From: Planctomyces sp.
GTDB lineage: Bacteria; Planctomycetota; Planctomycetia; Planctomycetales; Planctomycetaceae
Assembly: GCA_016795105.1 (NCBI GenBank)
Contig: JAEUIH010000069.1
Coordinates: 1-39,148 of the forward strand
Reading direction: 5' to 3'
DNA: 39,148 nucleotides
The stretch's first letter is position 1; every line of letters begins with the position of its first letter. The translations under genes were made by a program, and so were the position numbers. Of the stretch, positions 1 to 7,107 are shown piece after piece. Below the pieces are notes generated by a model. That model ran no database searches, had not been told where the DNA came from, and was given only the letters and a program-made list of their open reading frames with translations.

Positions 1-1323
1 AACAACTATCGTGTTCGATTTCGAGTCGCCGAGATGGGGAGCTGGAGTTCCTGGAACCGGACCGCAAAGGTCTACCCTGGCCAGACGGTTGTCGATCCAT
101 TCTTCCCGATCTTTGACCTGGAACGCATGATGAGCCTGAATGGTTCGAGGCCAGCTGTGATCGAAGTGGAATATGCTTACGAACAGGCAGATGGAACAAA
201 GGTTGCCGAATGCGATTCGTTCCCGGTTCAGGTACTCAGCCGCAATGAAGTTGTATTCTCATCGCTGAAGCCTTCTGAGATCACCGGATTCGCCGATCAG
301 TTTGATTATGCTCCGGCACTCATGACAGCCATGACGACACCGGCAGACCCGGTTGTTCAGCAGCTCGCCGGACAGGTGAACGGGATGGCCGCAAACACCT
401 ATGGACAATCAATCGCTGCGATTCAGTCTGATGACGAATGTCTGGCCTTCATGAGTGCTCTGCACCACTTTCTGAAATCGAACCGTGTTGCATACCAGTC
501 ACCTCCAGGAACACTGACTCAGGGAAATCATGGTCAGCACATCAAGTATGCTCGTGACGTACTGCGAAATCGAGCTGGTACATGTGTCGATCTGGCTATC
601 CTGTGGGCCAGCGTCTGCGAAGCTGTCGGACTTGAACCTGGCATTATGCTTGTCCCGGGTCATGCGTTCCCCGCCGTCCGCCTTCCATCCTCAAAGCAAT
701 GGGTTGCGGTCGAATCGACAATGGTTAACAGCGAATTCAAAGTAGCTCTTCAGAAAGGAACTGTTCAGCTTCAGGAAGCTCAAAAGTCTGATCACTACCT
801 GATTGATATCAACGAACTGCGAACCGTCGGAATTCTTGGACTCGACCTGCCAAACGTGAACGAAAACTATCTGACCAATCTGGGATACAACTTCAACCCA
901 CAGGTCCTCCAGAAAGCCAATGCGGAAGCCGGAAACGGTCGTACCCGCGAACAGGAAGCAACTCAGGAACCCACTTCAACAGAACCCTCAGAATCAGCAA
1001 CACTCAACCCAAACGGAGGACAGGTCACACCAACAGACCTTGTCGGCACCTGGGGAGGCTGGGGAATCGACGCTGGTCGACGCACCTGGGTCGGAATTGC
1101 ACTCAATGGAGACAGCTCATTCGAAATCCTGTACCAGTACCATGAAGCGGATGGCTCCATGACCGAAGACGTGATCAACGGAACCTGGGGCAAACGCGGA
1201 GAGAAGATTGTCTTCACCTGTGGCGAAACGGAATACGACTATGTGTTTGAGTTCACCGGGAACGGTCTGAAGTTCTGTGTCCTCGGCGGAGAACAAGTGG
1301 TTGCCCTGAATCGACAGAGCTGA
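1..1323 (+). CDS. Transglutaminase-like protein, 5' end outside window
   Basis: The frame is open to the left edge, so the gene probably starts upstream; an internal ATG lies at 34 and residues here are numbered from it. A transglutaminase-like (papain-fold) core is visible: the Cys of NRAGTCVDLA (C184), the His of VPGHAFPAV (H210) and an acidic residue in WVAVES (E227) have the order and spacing of the Cys-His-Asp/Glu triad. After a low-complexity T/E/Q-rich linker (about residues 292-335) the last 90 residues form a separate small domain (DLVGTWGGW to VVALNRQS) that reads like a lipocalin-type beta-barrel segment. No membrane segment is visible in the part present. Family members are proteases or cross-linking enzymes, often of unknown substrate. 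The assignment to the fold is fairly sure, the biochemical role is open. A strong terminator follows directly. Confidence 0.75.
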   Translation, partial: NNYRVRFRVAEMGSWSSWNRTAKVYPGQTVVDPFFPIFDLERMMSLNGSRPAVIEVEYAYEQADGTKVAECDSFPVQVLSRNEVVFSSLKPSEITGFADQFDYAPALMTAMTTPADPVVQQLAGQVNGMAANTYGQSIAAIQSDDECLAFMSALHHFLKSNRVAYQSPPGTLTQGNHGQHIKYARDVLRNRAGTCVDLAILWASVCEAVGLEPGIMLVPGHAFPAVRLPSSKQWVAVESTMVNSEFKVALQKGTVQLQEAQKSDHYLIDINELRTVGILGLDLPNVNENYLTNLGYNFNPQVLQKANAEAGNGRTREQEATQEPTSTEPSESATLNPNGGQVTPTDLVGTWGGWGIDAGRRTWVGIALNGDSSFEILYQYHEADGSMTEDVINGTWGKRGEKIVFTCGETEYDYVFEFTGNGLKFCVLGGEQVVALNRQS

Positions 1324-1363
1324 ACCGTTCGTCTCGAAGATGATCTCTGAATCAAAAAACTGG

Positions 1364-1396
1364 CCCCGTGTTCGAACTTTCGAACACGGGGTTTTT
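1364..1396 (+). terminator. Rho-independent terminator after transglutaminase-like gene
   Basis: A perfect 13-bp inverted repeat, CCCCGTGTTCGAA (1364-1376) and TTCGAACACGGGG (1379-1391), is followed at once by five T residues (1392-1396). It lies 40 bases after the stop codon at 1321-1323. The stem is strong and the T tract short but well placed. Confidence 0.88.
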
Positions 1397-1410
1397 CACG
1401 TAGCAGCAAG

Positions 1411-1601
1411 AAAGTACTCATCACGCTCCGCCGTGATGTCGAGCCCAGGCCCGTCCCTTGCATGAGTTCCCCGGCTCGCTGAACTGCACCCTGTGTAAAC
1501 TCGGCCGTAATTGCACGACGAGGCAGCTTCACACCGTTTGACATTCTGTACACCTGGGTACGATCCGGGCGGATCGGTTGTGAGTCCACCAGTTATGGGT
1601 T
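1411..1601. repeat. 191-bp composite repeat, copy A (palindrome plus IS relic)
   Basis: This stretch is repeated at 1625-1815 at the same length; my hand alignment gives about 170 of 191 identical positions and no gaps. It begins with a REP-like palindrome (ATCACG-CTCCGC-CGTGAT at about 1419-1436, preceded by AAAGTACTC) and continues into the start of an IS3-type transposase orfA read on the minus strand. The palindrome recurs at 1625, 1828 and 1870 and at 5148. Confidence 0.9.
1456..1544 (-). pseudogene. Relic of IS3-family orfA, copy A
   Basis: On the minus strand from the ATG at 1544 the reading is MSNGVKLPRRAITAEFTQGA followed by VQRAGE. The motif TAEFxxxAVxLA with a basic stretch before it is typical of the N-terminus of IS3-family orfA (helix-turn-helix) proteins. 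Only about 28 residues resemble a transposase; the frame then runs into the palindromic element instead of the rest of orfA, so it is a fragment. No orfB and no intact IS end are visible. Confidence 0.55.
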
Positions 1602-1624
1602 GTCACAGATGTTGGTACGCTGAC

Positions 1625-1815
1625 AAAGTACTCTTCACGCTCCGTCGTGATGTTGAGCCCCGTTCCGCCCCTGAAATGAATTCCCCGGCTAGCTGAACTG
1701 CACCCTGTGTAAACTCGGCCGTCAATACACGACGAGGCAGCTTCACACCGTTTGACATTTTGTACTCCTGGGTACGATCCGGGCGAATCGGCTGTGAGTC
1801 CACCGGTCATGGGTT
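1625..1815. repeat. 191-bp composite repeat, copy B
   Basis: Second copy of the unit at 1411-1601, separated from it by 23 bp. The differences cluster in the segment between the palindrome and the orfA relic (1660-1680), while the relic itself is nearly unchanged. Its palindrome is ATCACG-like with one change in the left arm (TTCACGCTCCGTCGTGAT). Confidence 0.9.
1670..1758 (-). pseudogene. Relic of IS3-family orfA, copy B
   Basis: From the ATG at 1758 on the minus strand the reading is MSNGVKLPRRVLTAEFTQGA then VQLAGEF. It matches copy A in nearly every residue and breaks off at the same place, where the palindrome begins. That both relics end at the same junction shows that a composite of IS fragment plus palindrome was duplicated, not that an IS inserted twice. 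Confidence 0.55.
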
Positions 1816-1827
1816 ATTCCGTGGGAG

Positions 1828-1904
1828 GGCTCGACATCACGGCGGAGCGTGACGAGTACTTTGGGCCAGGGCTCGACATTACGACGGAGCGTGATGAGTA
1901 CTTT
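1828..1904. repeat. Two inverted copies of the AAAGTACTC palindrome element
   Basis: Two 35-bp units, 1828-1862 and 1870-1904, run in the opposite orientation to the units at 1411 and 1625: each reads GGCTCGACAT, then the palindrome core with CGGAGCGTGA, then GAGTACTTT. The similarity of 1863-1904 with the reverse complement of 1411-1452 reaches beyond the palindrome into a GGGCC(A/T)GGGC stretch. No IS relic accompanies these two. Confidence 0.85.
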
Positions 1905-2025
1905 GAGACTAAGGATGGCGATGGGGGAAATTCGGTGATAGGATTCATTCAATACCCGCTAATTGTGTTTGCGTTTTGATTGTCCGAACGAGTCAACGTC
2001 TGTAACCGTTCAAAGCCACCAAAAT

Positions 2026-4368
2026 ATGTCATTCCCCGCAGTACCCGGATATGAGATCACATCACTGATCGGGCGGGGTGGTATGGGGCGAGTCTATCGT
2101 GCTCGGGATACTCGTGTCGGCAGAACGGTGGCAGTTAAGGTCTTGATCGATTCCGGTGACCCCGAGCTTCTGGCCAGATTTGAATCTGAAGCTCGAGCCA
2201 TTGCGTCACTGTCTCACCCGAATATTACACAGCTGTATGAGTTTTCCAGAACACCAGATGGACAACCATATTGTGTCATGGAGTATGTGGCGGGCGGGAC
2301 TCTGAGCGATTTTGTCGGAGGTCGTCCGGTTGCGGCAAAGCTGGCTGCGGAACTGACAAAGCGGCTGGCAATCGCTGTTGAAGCTGCTCACGCGGAGGGT
2401 ATTCTTCATCGAGACCTCAAGCCTTCCAACATTCTGATTGCCGGGTCAACAAACTTCGAACTCGGACTTCATTCGCAGAACAGAGCCGAGACGCAAGCCT
2501 CGATGGACACCCAAAGCGGTCCACTATTGACTCTGGGTGCCGCAATCGCCGACCAATCAACAACACCTCGCCCATTGCCGAGTAGTACTGACCCGAGCCA
2601 TCGAACGACGATTACGCGAGGATCGCTCGAGACACTGAACCCGTCATCGCTTCGTATTTCGGACTTCGGCCTGGCTCGGCGGATTTCCGGCGACGATCGA
2701 ATTACTCGCACCGGAGAGATTGTCGGGACTCCGGCATATATGGCGCCCGAGCAGGCATCCGGCATGGTGACCCGGCCCGGGCCTGGAGTTGACGTGTATT
2801 CACTGGGAGCAATCCTGTTTGAATTGCTCACCGGTCGCCCTCCGTTTCTGGGAGCTGACAGCGTCGAGACAATTATGTTGTTGTTGACGGAAGATCCGCC
2901 ATCTCCGAAGAGTCTTTACCCGACAGTTCCATCAGAGCTTTCCACGATCTGCCTGAAGTGCCTCGACAAGAAACCGTCGCGGCGTTACCTCTCGGCGCGA
3001 GAACTGGCGGAAGACCTTGACCGATTTCTCGGCGGACGCCCTATCCTTGCAAAGCCCTCGACCAGTGCCGAGCGTCTCTGGAAGTGGACTCGACGAAACC
3101 CATGGAAGGCCACGGCCGCCGGATTGTTTGTGAGCTCCGGAATTGCCTCCATCATTGGAGTTGCCGCGCTTCAGGCCGCCTATTCCGAATCAAAGCAGCT
3201 CAACGCACAGCTCTCTTCAGCAAACACTGAACTGACTCGTGCGAATGCGGACATCACTGAATCGCTGGACCTTGCCAATGACTCATTGAATGGAGTTGTG
3301 ATTCGACTGCGTGATGAACTCTATGATGTCCCGCGAGTCAGTGCAGTATTGACTGAGATCAGCCGGGAAACTGTTGACCTGCAGCGGCGGCTGTATCAAA
3401 AGCGGCCGGCTGACGAAGCGATGGCCCAATCGTACGCCGACGCGCTTTATGAGCATTCGCTGGTGGTCTGGTTTGATGAGAACGCGCAGGAGCGTGAGTC
3501 AACATCCAAAGAAACGCTGCGTGCCATGGATGAACTGACAAAACGATTCAGCAACAACCTGCGACTTCAGATCCTCAGATTCAAAGTACTGCTCGACAAG
3601 GATCGCTATCTTCAGGACTCGAATCCGGAAACGAGGCTTGCCCAACTGACAACGCTGGAGCAGGGGATTGAATCGCTTTTGAAGCAGAATCCTGATGTGC
3701 CCGAAGTTCTCAAACTCTCCACACTGATGATCCGCAGGCGTATGGATGACGCGGAACTCGCTGAAGACTACGAAACACTAGCACAGCTTGCTCAGCAGAG
3801 AGTCGACATGTCCAGACGATTTATGTCCTCTGAATCAGATCTCGACAGAAAGCAGATCGCATCTCTCTGGCTGTCTCAGGCACAGAGAGAACTCGCGACT
3901 GCACTGCTAAGCGTCAATCGGGGCGATGATGCTCAAAAGGAACTTCAGGACGCACTTCAGCGTCTTGGTTCGATCCTCCCGGATAGCCCGTCACGAGCCG
4001 GCCGCGCTGAAAAGGGGCAACTGCATTTTTCGGCAGCCAGGGTCTCAGAAATCGGCGGCAATGCCGAAGCAGCGATTCAGGACTATGCGTCGGCCCTCAC
4101 GTATTTCCTTTACCTGACGCAGGATGATCCCAGCGACGTCCGCAATCGAACACTGCTGGCAACAGCATTGGTCCGATCTTCAGCACTGAACTTCTCGGCT
4201 GCCAGAGTGGAAGTCGCCGTTGAACAGCTGGCAACGGCAGAAAAACAGACGAATGAGATTCTCCGACTGGCACCAGACAATTCAGTCGCTCTTGGACTTC
4301 TGGCAGCGATCCCAAATTTCCGACAACAGATGGAACAGGCTCTCCAGAATCGTCAACAGACGGATTAG
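2026..4368 (+). CDS. Transmembrane Ser/Thr protein kinase with C-terminal helical repeats
   Basis: A Hanks-type kinase of 780 residues. The ATG at 2026 is chosen because it precedes the kinase fold directly (GYEITSLIGRGGMGRVYRA); an in-frame start at 1963 would add only unconserved residues. Visible motifs: Gly loop residues 16-24, ATP lysine K38 (VAVKV), catalytic loop HRDLKPSN at 128-135, DFG at 213-215 and GTPAYMAPEQ after it. About 65 extra residues lie between HRD and DFG, rich in S, T and P. One membrane segment (about 363-385, after RRNPWKAT) follows the kinase domain, then a short coiled coil and a long helical, TPR-like region to the C-terminus, presumably outside the cytoplasm. The stop codon touches the start region of the sigma factor gene, so the two are very probably co-expressed. 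Substrate unknown; a link to the sigma factor is inference from position. Confidence 0.92.
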   Translation: MSFPAVPGYEITSLIGRGGMGRVYRARDTRVGRTVAVKVLIDSGDPELLARFESEARAIASLSHPNITQLYEFSRTPDGQPYCVMEYVAGGTLSDFVGGRPVAAKLAAELTKRLAIAVEAAHAEGILHRDLKPSNILIAGSTNFELGLHSQNRAETQASMDTQSGPLLTLGAAIADQSTTPRPLPSSTDPSHRTTITRGSLETLNPSSLRISDFGLARRISGDDRITRTGEIVGTPAYMAPEQASGMVTRPGPGVDVYSLGAILFELLTGRPPFLGADSVETIMLLLTEDPPSPKSLYPTVPSELSTICLKCLDKKPSRRYLSARELAEDLDRFLGGRPILAKPSTSAERLWKWTRRNPWKATAAGLFVSSGIASIIGVAALQAAYSESKQLNAQLSSANTELTRANADITESLDLANDSLNGVVIRLRDELYDVPRVSAVLTEISRETVDLQRRLYQKRPADEAMAQSYADALYEHSLVVWFDENAQERESTSKETLRAMDELTKRFSNNLRLQILRFKVLLDKDRYLQDSNPETRLAQLTTLEQGIESLLKQNPDVPEVLKLSTLMIRRRMDDAELAEDYETLAQLAQQRVDMSRRFMSSESDLDRKQIASLWLSQAQRELATALLSVNRGDDAQKELQDALQRLGSILPDSPSRAGRAEKGQLHFSAARVSEIGGNAEAAIQDYASALTYFLYLTQDDPSDVRNRTLLATALVRSSALNFSAARVEVAVEQLATAEKQTNEILRLAPDNSVALGLLAAIPNFRQQMEQALQNRQQTD

Positions 4369-4391
4369 TGAATACAGGAACGAGTTTTCGA

Positions 4392-5108
4392 ATGACAGAA
4401 GAACGAATCGAAGCCATACAGACTCGCTGGAGCCTGATTCGCAATGCGCATCTGAGCGGGAAGCCCGAAACAGCGGAAGAAGCTCGCCGACTGCTCGTTA
4501 TGAGATACGCGCCCGCGATTCGCCGATATCTGGGTGGCATCCTGCGGAATGATGAAGACGCCGACGAGGTTGCTCAGGATGTTATGTTGCGACTGATGCG
4601 AGGTGACTTTGCCGGCGCTGATCCAGGCCGCGGGAGATTCCGAGACCTGCTCAAGACAGCTCTCCGAAATATGGTGCGAACATCGTGGCAAAAATCGGGG
4701 CGTCGCAAATCTGCAGACGTCGAACTGGATCTGATCGCAAAAGACGATGCCACTCATGATGCCGAATGGACGTCACAATGGCGCAAGACTGTCCTCGACA
4801 ATACCTGGAATCGGATGTTGGCAGAAGAGGAAGGCCGCCCGGGTGTTCAGTATCAGGCCCTGAAACTCAAAACGGAGTTTCCTGACGACAGCTCCGAAGC
4901 ACTCGCAGAGAAACTAAGTCGCAAAACAGGCACTGAGATTCGGGCTGACAACGGCCGGCAGATTCTTCGACGAGCTCGATCCCGATTCGCAGCTCACCTG
5001 ATCGACGAAGTTCGTGCCGGGCTGGATGCCGAATCGGAAGAACGACTTCAGGAAGAACTCGCCGCACTCGGATTGCTTGAACTCATCCGCGGATTCCTGG
5101 AGACGTGA
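4392..5108 (+). CDS. ECF-type RNA polymerase sigma factor
   Basis: A sigma-70 factor of the extracytoplasmic-function class. Region 2 is seen in YAPAIRRYLGGIL followed by DADEVAQDVMLRLM and the RGRFRDLLKTALRNMVR helix; a region-4 like helix-turn-helix is in ALAEKLSRKTGTEI followed by QILRRARSRFAAHL. The start is uncertain: ATG at 4392 (238 residues) or GTG at 4368, which overlaps the last base of the kinase stop codon and would add eight residues. Either way the genes are translationally close. Its length exceeds the typical 170-200 residues of ECF factors because of a spacer between regions 2 and 4 and a C-terminal tail. No anti-sigma factor lies next to it; the kinase occupies that position, as in many planctomycete ECF loci. 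Confidence 0.88.
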   Translation: MTEERIEAIQTRWSLIRNAHLSGKPETAEEARRLLVMRYAPAIRRYLGGILRNDEDADEVAQDVMLRLMRGDFAGADPGRGRFRDLLKTALRNMVRTSWQKSGRRKSADVELDLIAKDDATHDAEWTSQWRKTVLDNTWNRMLAEEEGRPGVQYQALKLKTEFPDDSSEALAEKLSRKTGTEIRADNGRQILRRARSRFAAHLIDEVRAGLDAESEERLQEELAALGLLELIRGFLET

Positions 5109-5132
5109 ACTCGCAGAGCCGCCGCCTATTCT

Positions 5133-5175
5133 AAAGTACTCATCTATAAAGTACTCATCACGCTCCGTCGTGATG
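5133..5175. repeat. Further copy of the AAAGTACTCATC palindrome element
   Basis: A half unit (AAAGTACTCATC at 5133-5144) is followed by a full one at 5148-5175 with the palindrome ATCACG-CTCCGT-CGTGAT. It starts 25 bp after the sigma factor stop. The same element lies upstream of the kinase at 1411-1904, so the kinase-sigma pair is flanked on both sides. Confidence 0.8.
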
Positions 5176-5177
5176 AC

Positions 5178-5258
5178 GATCACCTGGCTGCAACCATCTG
5201 GCCTGGATCACCTGGCTGCGATCAAGTGCCGCCTGCTTTTCTCTGTGATCACCTGCAC
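5178..5258. repeat. Short direct repeats GATCACCTGGCTGC
   Basis: GATCACCTGGCTGC occurs at 5178-5191 and 5206-5219, and a shortened form GATCACCTGCAC at 5247-5258. The three fill most of the gap between the palindrome element and the end of the convergent gene at 5298. Role unknown. Confidence 0.6.
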
Positions 5259-5297
5259 AAAGAAGAGCAGCGGCATCACTTGAGTTGTCATCTGCGA

Positions 5298-5906
5298 CTA
5301 CCGCTGATAATACATGGACTGCCATCCGTTTCCGTTGTTCATCCAGTACTGTCCGTTCGGATCGAGATAGAACACGTTCCCATGGACCTGGTCATAGTAT
5401 GTCTGACCGGGCCAGAGATTCGTTGGAAGAGTATACTGCTGACCGGTCGCTGAATTCACGAACGGGGCCTGAGCGGAGAGACCTTCACCGCGTTGACGAG
5501 CCCATTGATCCTGAACGCTGTTGCGGTAATCGTATGTTTCCTGGCGTACCAGTCTGGAATGGTCTGCGTAAGCACGATACCGATTCATGTCTTCATTGTG
5601 GATGGCGTTCGAAGTGTTGATCATGTTTCGAGTAGCCTGTGGGTTGAATCCTCCGGTTTCCGCCCAGCGGTAGCAATAGGATGGGAAATCGAGCGTCCCG
5701 CCCTGAGCCCGATAAACCTGATACTGCTGGCGAATGTAGGGGTTGTTCATGTTGGTCTGAACAATGTTATTGACGCCTGCGTTCATCTGAGCGTTGAGTT
5801 GAGCGTTAAACGCGGCATTCATTGCGTTGTAGTCCTGAGCAAATCCGGTTGCTGCACAAACGGCGAGAACAGCGGCTGCACACAGCGAGCGAAGTGAGAA
5901 AAACAT
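5298..5906 (-). CDS. Secreted Asn/Gln-rich protein of unknown function
   Basis: Start chosen at the ATG 5906, which has an AAAGGA Shine-Dalgarno eight bases upstream and begins a clear signal peptide (MFFSLRSLCAAAVLAVCAAT, cleavage after GFAQ about residue 24); the open frame upstream of it carries no such signal. The mature part of about 178 residues is rich in N, Q, Y and A, with NAMNAAFNAQLNAQMNAGVN at its start and a C-terminal tract of aromatic residues (WPGQTYYD, VFYLDPNGQYWMNNG). The tail looks like a small repeated Tyr/Trp module (NGQYW, NGNGW). I do not recognise a family. Export to periplasm or surface is likely; function is not inferable. It stands alone and convergent to the sigma factor gene. 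Confidence 0.75.
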   Translation of the reverse strand: MFFSLRSLCAAAVLAVCAATGFAQDYNAMNAAFNAQLNAQMNAGVNNIVQTNMNNPYIRQQYQVYRAQGGTLDFPSYCYRWAETGGFNPQATRNMINTSNAIHNEDMNRYRAYADHSRLVRQETYDYRNSVQDQWARQRGEGLSAQAPFVNSATGQQYTLPTNLWPGQTYYDQVHGNVFYLDPNGQYWMNNGNGWQSMYYQR

Positions 5907-6064
5907 GGTCGGGGTCCTTTCTGAAGATCGATACAACGGACGTTGGGAAATTCGTCTGACCGCACTTGTTTGATTCGCACGGTCAACTGATGCACCCCGT
6001 ACTCGCCGACCAGTTCTCTGTGACACAAATCCTGGAAATTTCCGAAACGGCCTCCCCCTGCCCT

Positions 6065-6118
6065 GGGTCTGACCCCCGTAAAAGGAAGGGTCTGGCCCCG
6101 TGAATAGGGCCTGTCCCT
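6065..6118. repeat. GGGTCTGACCCC-type palindromic units
   Basis: GGGTCTGACCCC at 6065-6076 is followed by the variants GGGTCTGGCCCC (6088-6099) and GGGCCTGTCCCT (6107-6118). The first is the same unit as in the array at 38092-38197 next to a REP-associated transposase-like gene. The outer units seem to be decayed copies. Confidence 0.65.
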
Positions 6119-6443
6119 GAATTTCTGATCGACAAATCCGGCCCGACTTGAGAAATCCGAAAAAACGCGGGTTTTATTGAGGGAATGGTCAGAAGCGAGG
6201 CGAAATGGGCCGATACTGGGGTGTTAATTCGACGACCGGGTTCCCGAATATCGATGACCAAACGCCATCTGATGTTGAACGTTGATTTGAACATCGATAT
6301 GCTCCCCCGTTTCCGATTGTTTCGGCCCGTTCGGCTTGCGCTCAATCTGACAAAGAACCGTTCTGACGTGTTTCAAATAGCATGTCTGAATGGTGTTTAA
6401 GATTGAGGGACGCAGGCAGTGACCGGCGAGAGCGACAATCATG

Positions 6444-6473
6444 AAATCCTGAGACCACAAAATCCTGAAACCA
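6444..6473. repeat. 14-base direct repeat AAATCCTGARACCA
   Basis: AAATCCTGAGACCA (6444-6457) and AAATCCTGAAACCA (6460-6473) differ at one position and are separated by two bases. They lie about 70 bases before rplY. Role unknown. Confidence 0.6.
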
Positions 6474-6530
6474 ATAGTGGACCACAAGGTCCGATTTCAG
6501 AGTCTTTTGAGTTTGCTGTAGTTTTTGTTT

Positions 6531-6541
6531 GGGACCGTCCC
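6531..6541. promoter_or_regulatory. Palindrome covering the rplY ribosome-binding region
   Basis: GGGACCGTCCC is a perfect 5-bp stem around one base and ends two bases before the rplY ATG (6544). The only purine-rich Shine-Dalgarno-like bases (GGGA) are inside it, so folding could hide the site. This is a suggestion from sequence only. Confidence 0.3.
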
Positions 6542-6543
6542 CG

Positions 6544-7098
6544 ATGACCGAAGATCTTCGATTACCAGTAGAGCGACGCGGGAAGCTTGGCACGAGCGAA
6601 TCTCGCCGAATGCGACAGTCCGGCCGGATTCCGGCCAATGTTTATGGCTATGGCAAGCCGGGTGTTTCTGTATCTGTTTGTGCCGACTTGGTAGAGCAAT
6701 TGATTGCGACACGATCGTCGGTTGTCGACGTGGAGCTTGACGGGGTCGTTGACAAGGCCGTTGTTCAGGAGATTCAGTGGGACGTCTTTACGACTCACGT
6801 TCATCACCTTGACCTTCGCCGAGTGGACCCGAATGGGCGAGCGACGGTTGCGGTTCCGTTGGAATTTCGTGGCGAGCCGATTGGAATTAAGGACGGGGGT
6901 GCGATTCGTCAGCACACAAAGACGATTCAGCTGGACTGTCCGGACTATCGAATTCCAAAGTCGGTTGTCGTGCGAATTGGTGCCTTGAAGATTGGCGACG
7001 GGATCAAAGCATCGGACGTTGCTTTACCGGAGCACGCAATTCTGGCGACACCGGCAGATTCGTTGTTGATTGAACTTTACGATCCTCGAAAAGCCTGA
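6544..7098 (+). CDS. rplY: Large ribosomal subunit protein bL25 (TL5/CTC type)
   Basis: 184 residues, the long two-domain form of bL25. The N-terminal 5S-rRNA-binding domain is seen in RGKLGTSESRRMRQSGRIPA followed by NVYGYGKPG; the C-terminal TL5-type beta domain follows (VPLEFRGEPIGIKDGG, PKSVVVRIGALKIGD, LPEHAILATPADSLLIEL). The ATG at 6544 is chosen because the conserved part begins a few residues later; a TTG at 6529 is possible. It heads the block with pth nine bases downstream, an arrangement (rplY-pth) known from many bacteria. The protein binds 5S rRNA at the central protuberance of the ribosome. Confidence 0.95.
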   Translation: MTEDLRLPVERRGKLGTSESRRMRQSGRIPANVYGYGKPGVSVSVCADLVEQLIATRSSVVDVELDGVVDKAVVQEIQWDVFTTHVHHLDLRRVDPNGRATVAVPLEFRGEPIGIKDGGAIRQHTKTIQLDCPDYRIPKSVVVRIGALKIGDGIKASDVALPEHAILATPADSLLIELYDPRKA

Positions 7099-7107
7099 AC
7101 CGGCTGC

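Larger units (their letters stand above)
5907..6543. other. Intergenic region with small repeats, no gene seen
   Basis: Between the divergently oriented secreted protein and rplY lie 637 bases. Frames here are short and without recognisable product. Contents: GGGTCTGACCCC-type units (6065-6118), a 14-base direct repeat (6444-6473), a GGACC-ACAA-GGTCC hairpin (6479-6492) and an 11-base palindrome at the rplY start (6531-6541). Promoters for both flanking genes must lie here but I cannot place them with confidence. Confidence 0.5.

Noticed and set aside
1239-1589. Minus-strand frame of 116 codons across the terminator and the first repeat
   Set aside because: Only its part over 1456-1544 resembles a transposase N-terminus; the remainder is antisense to the transglutaminase-like gene and its terminator.
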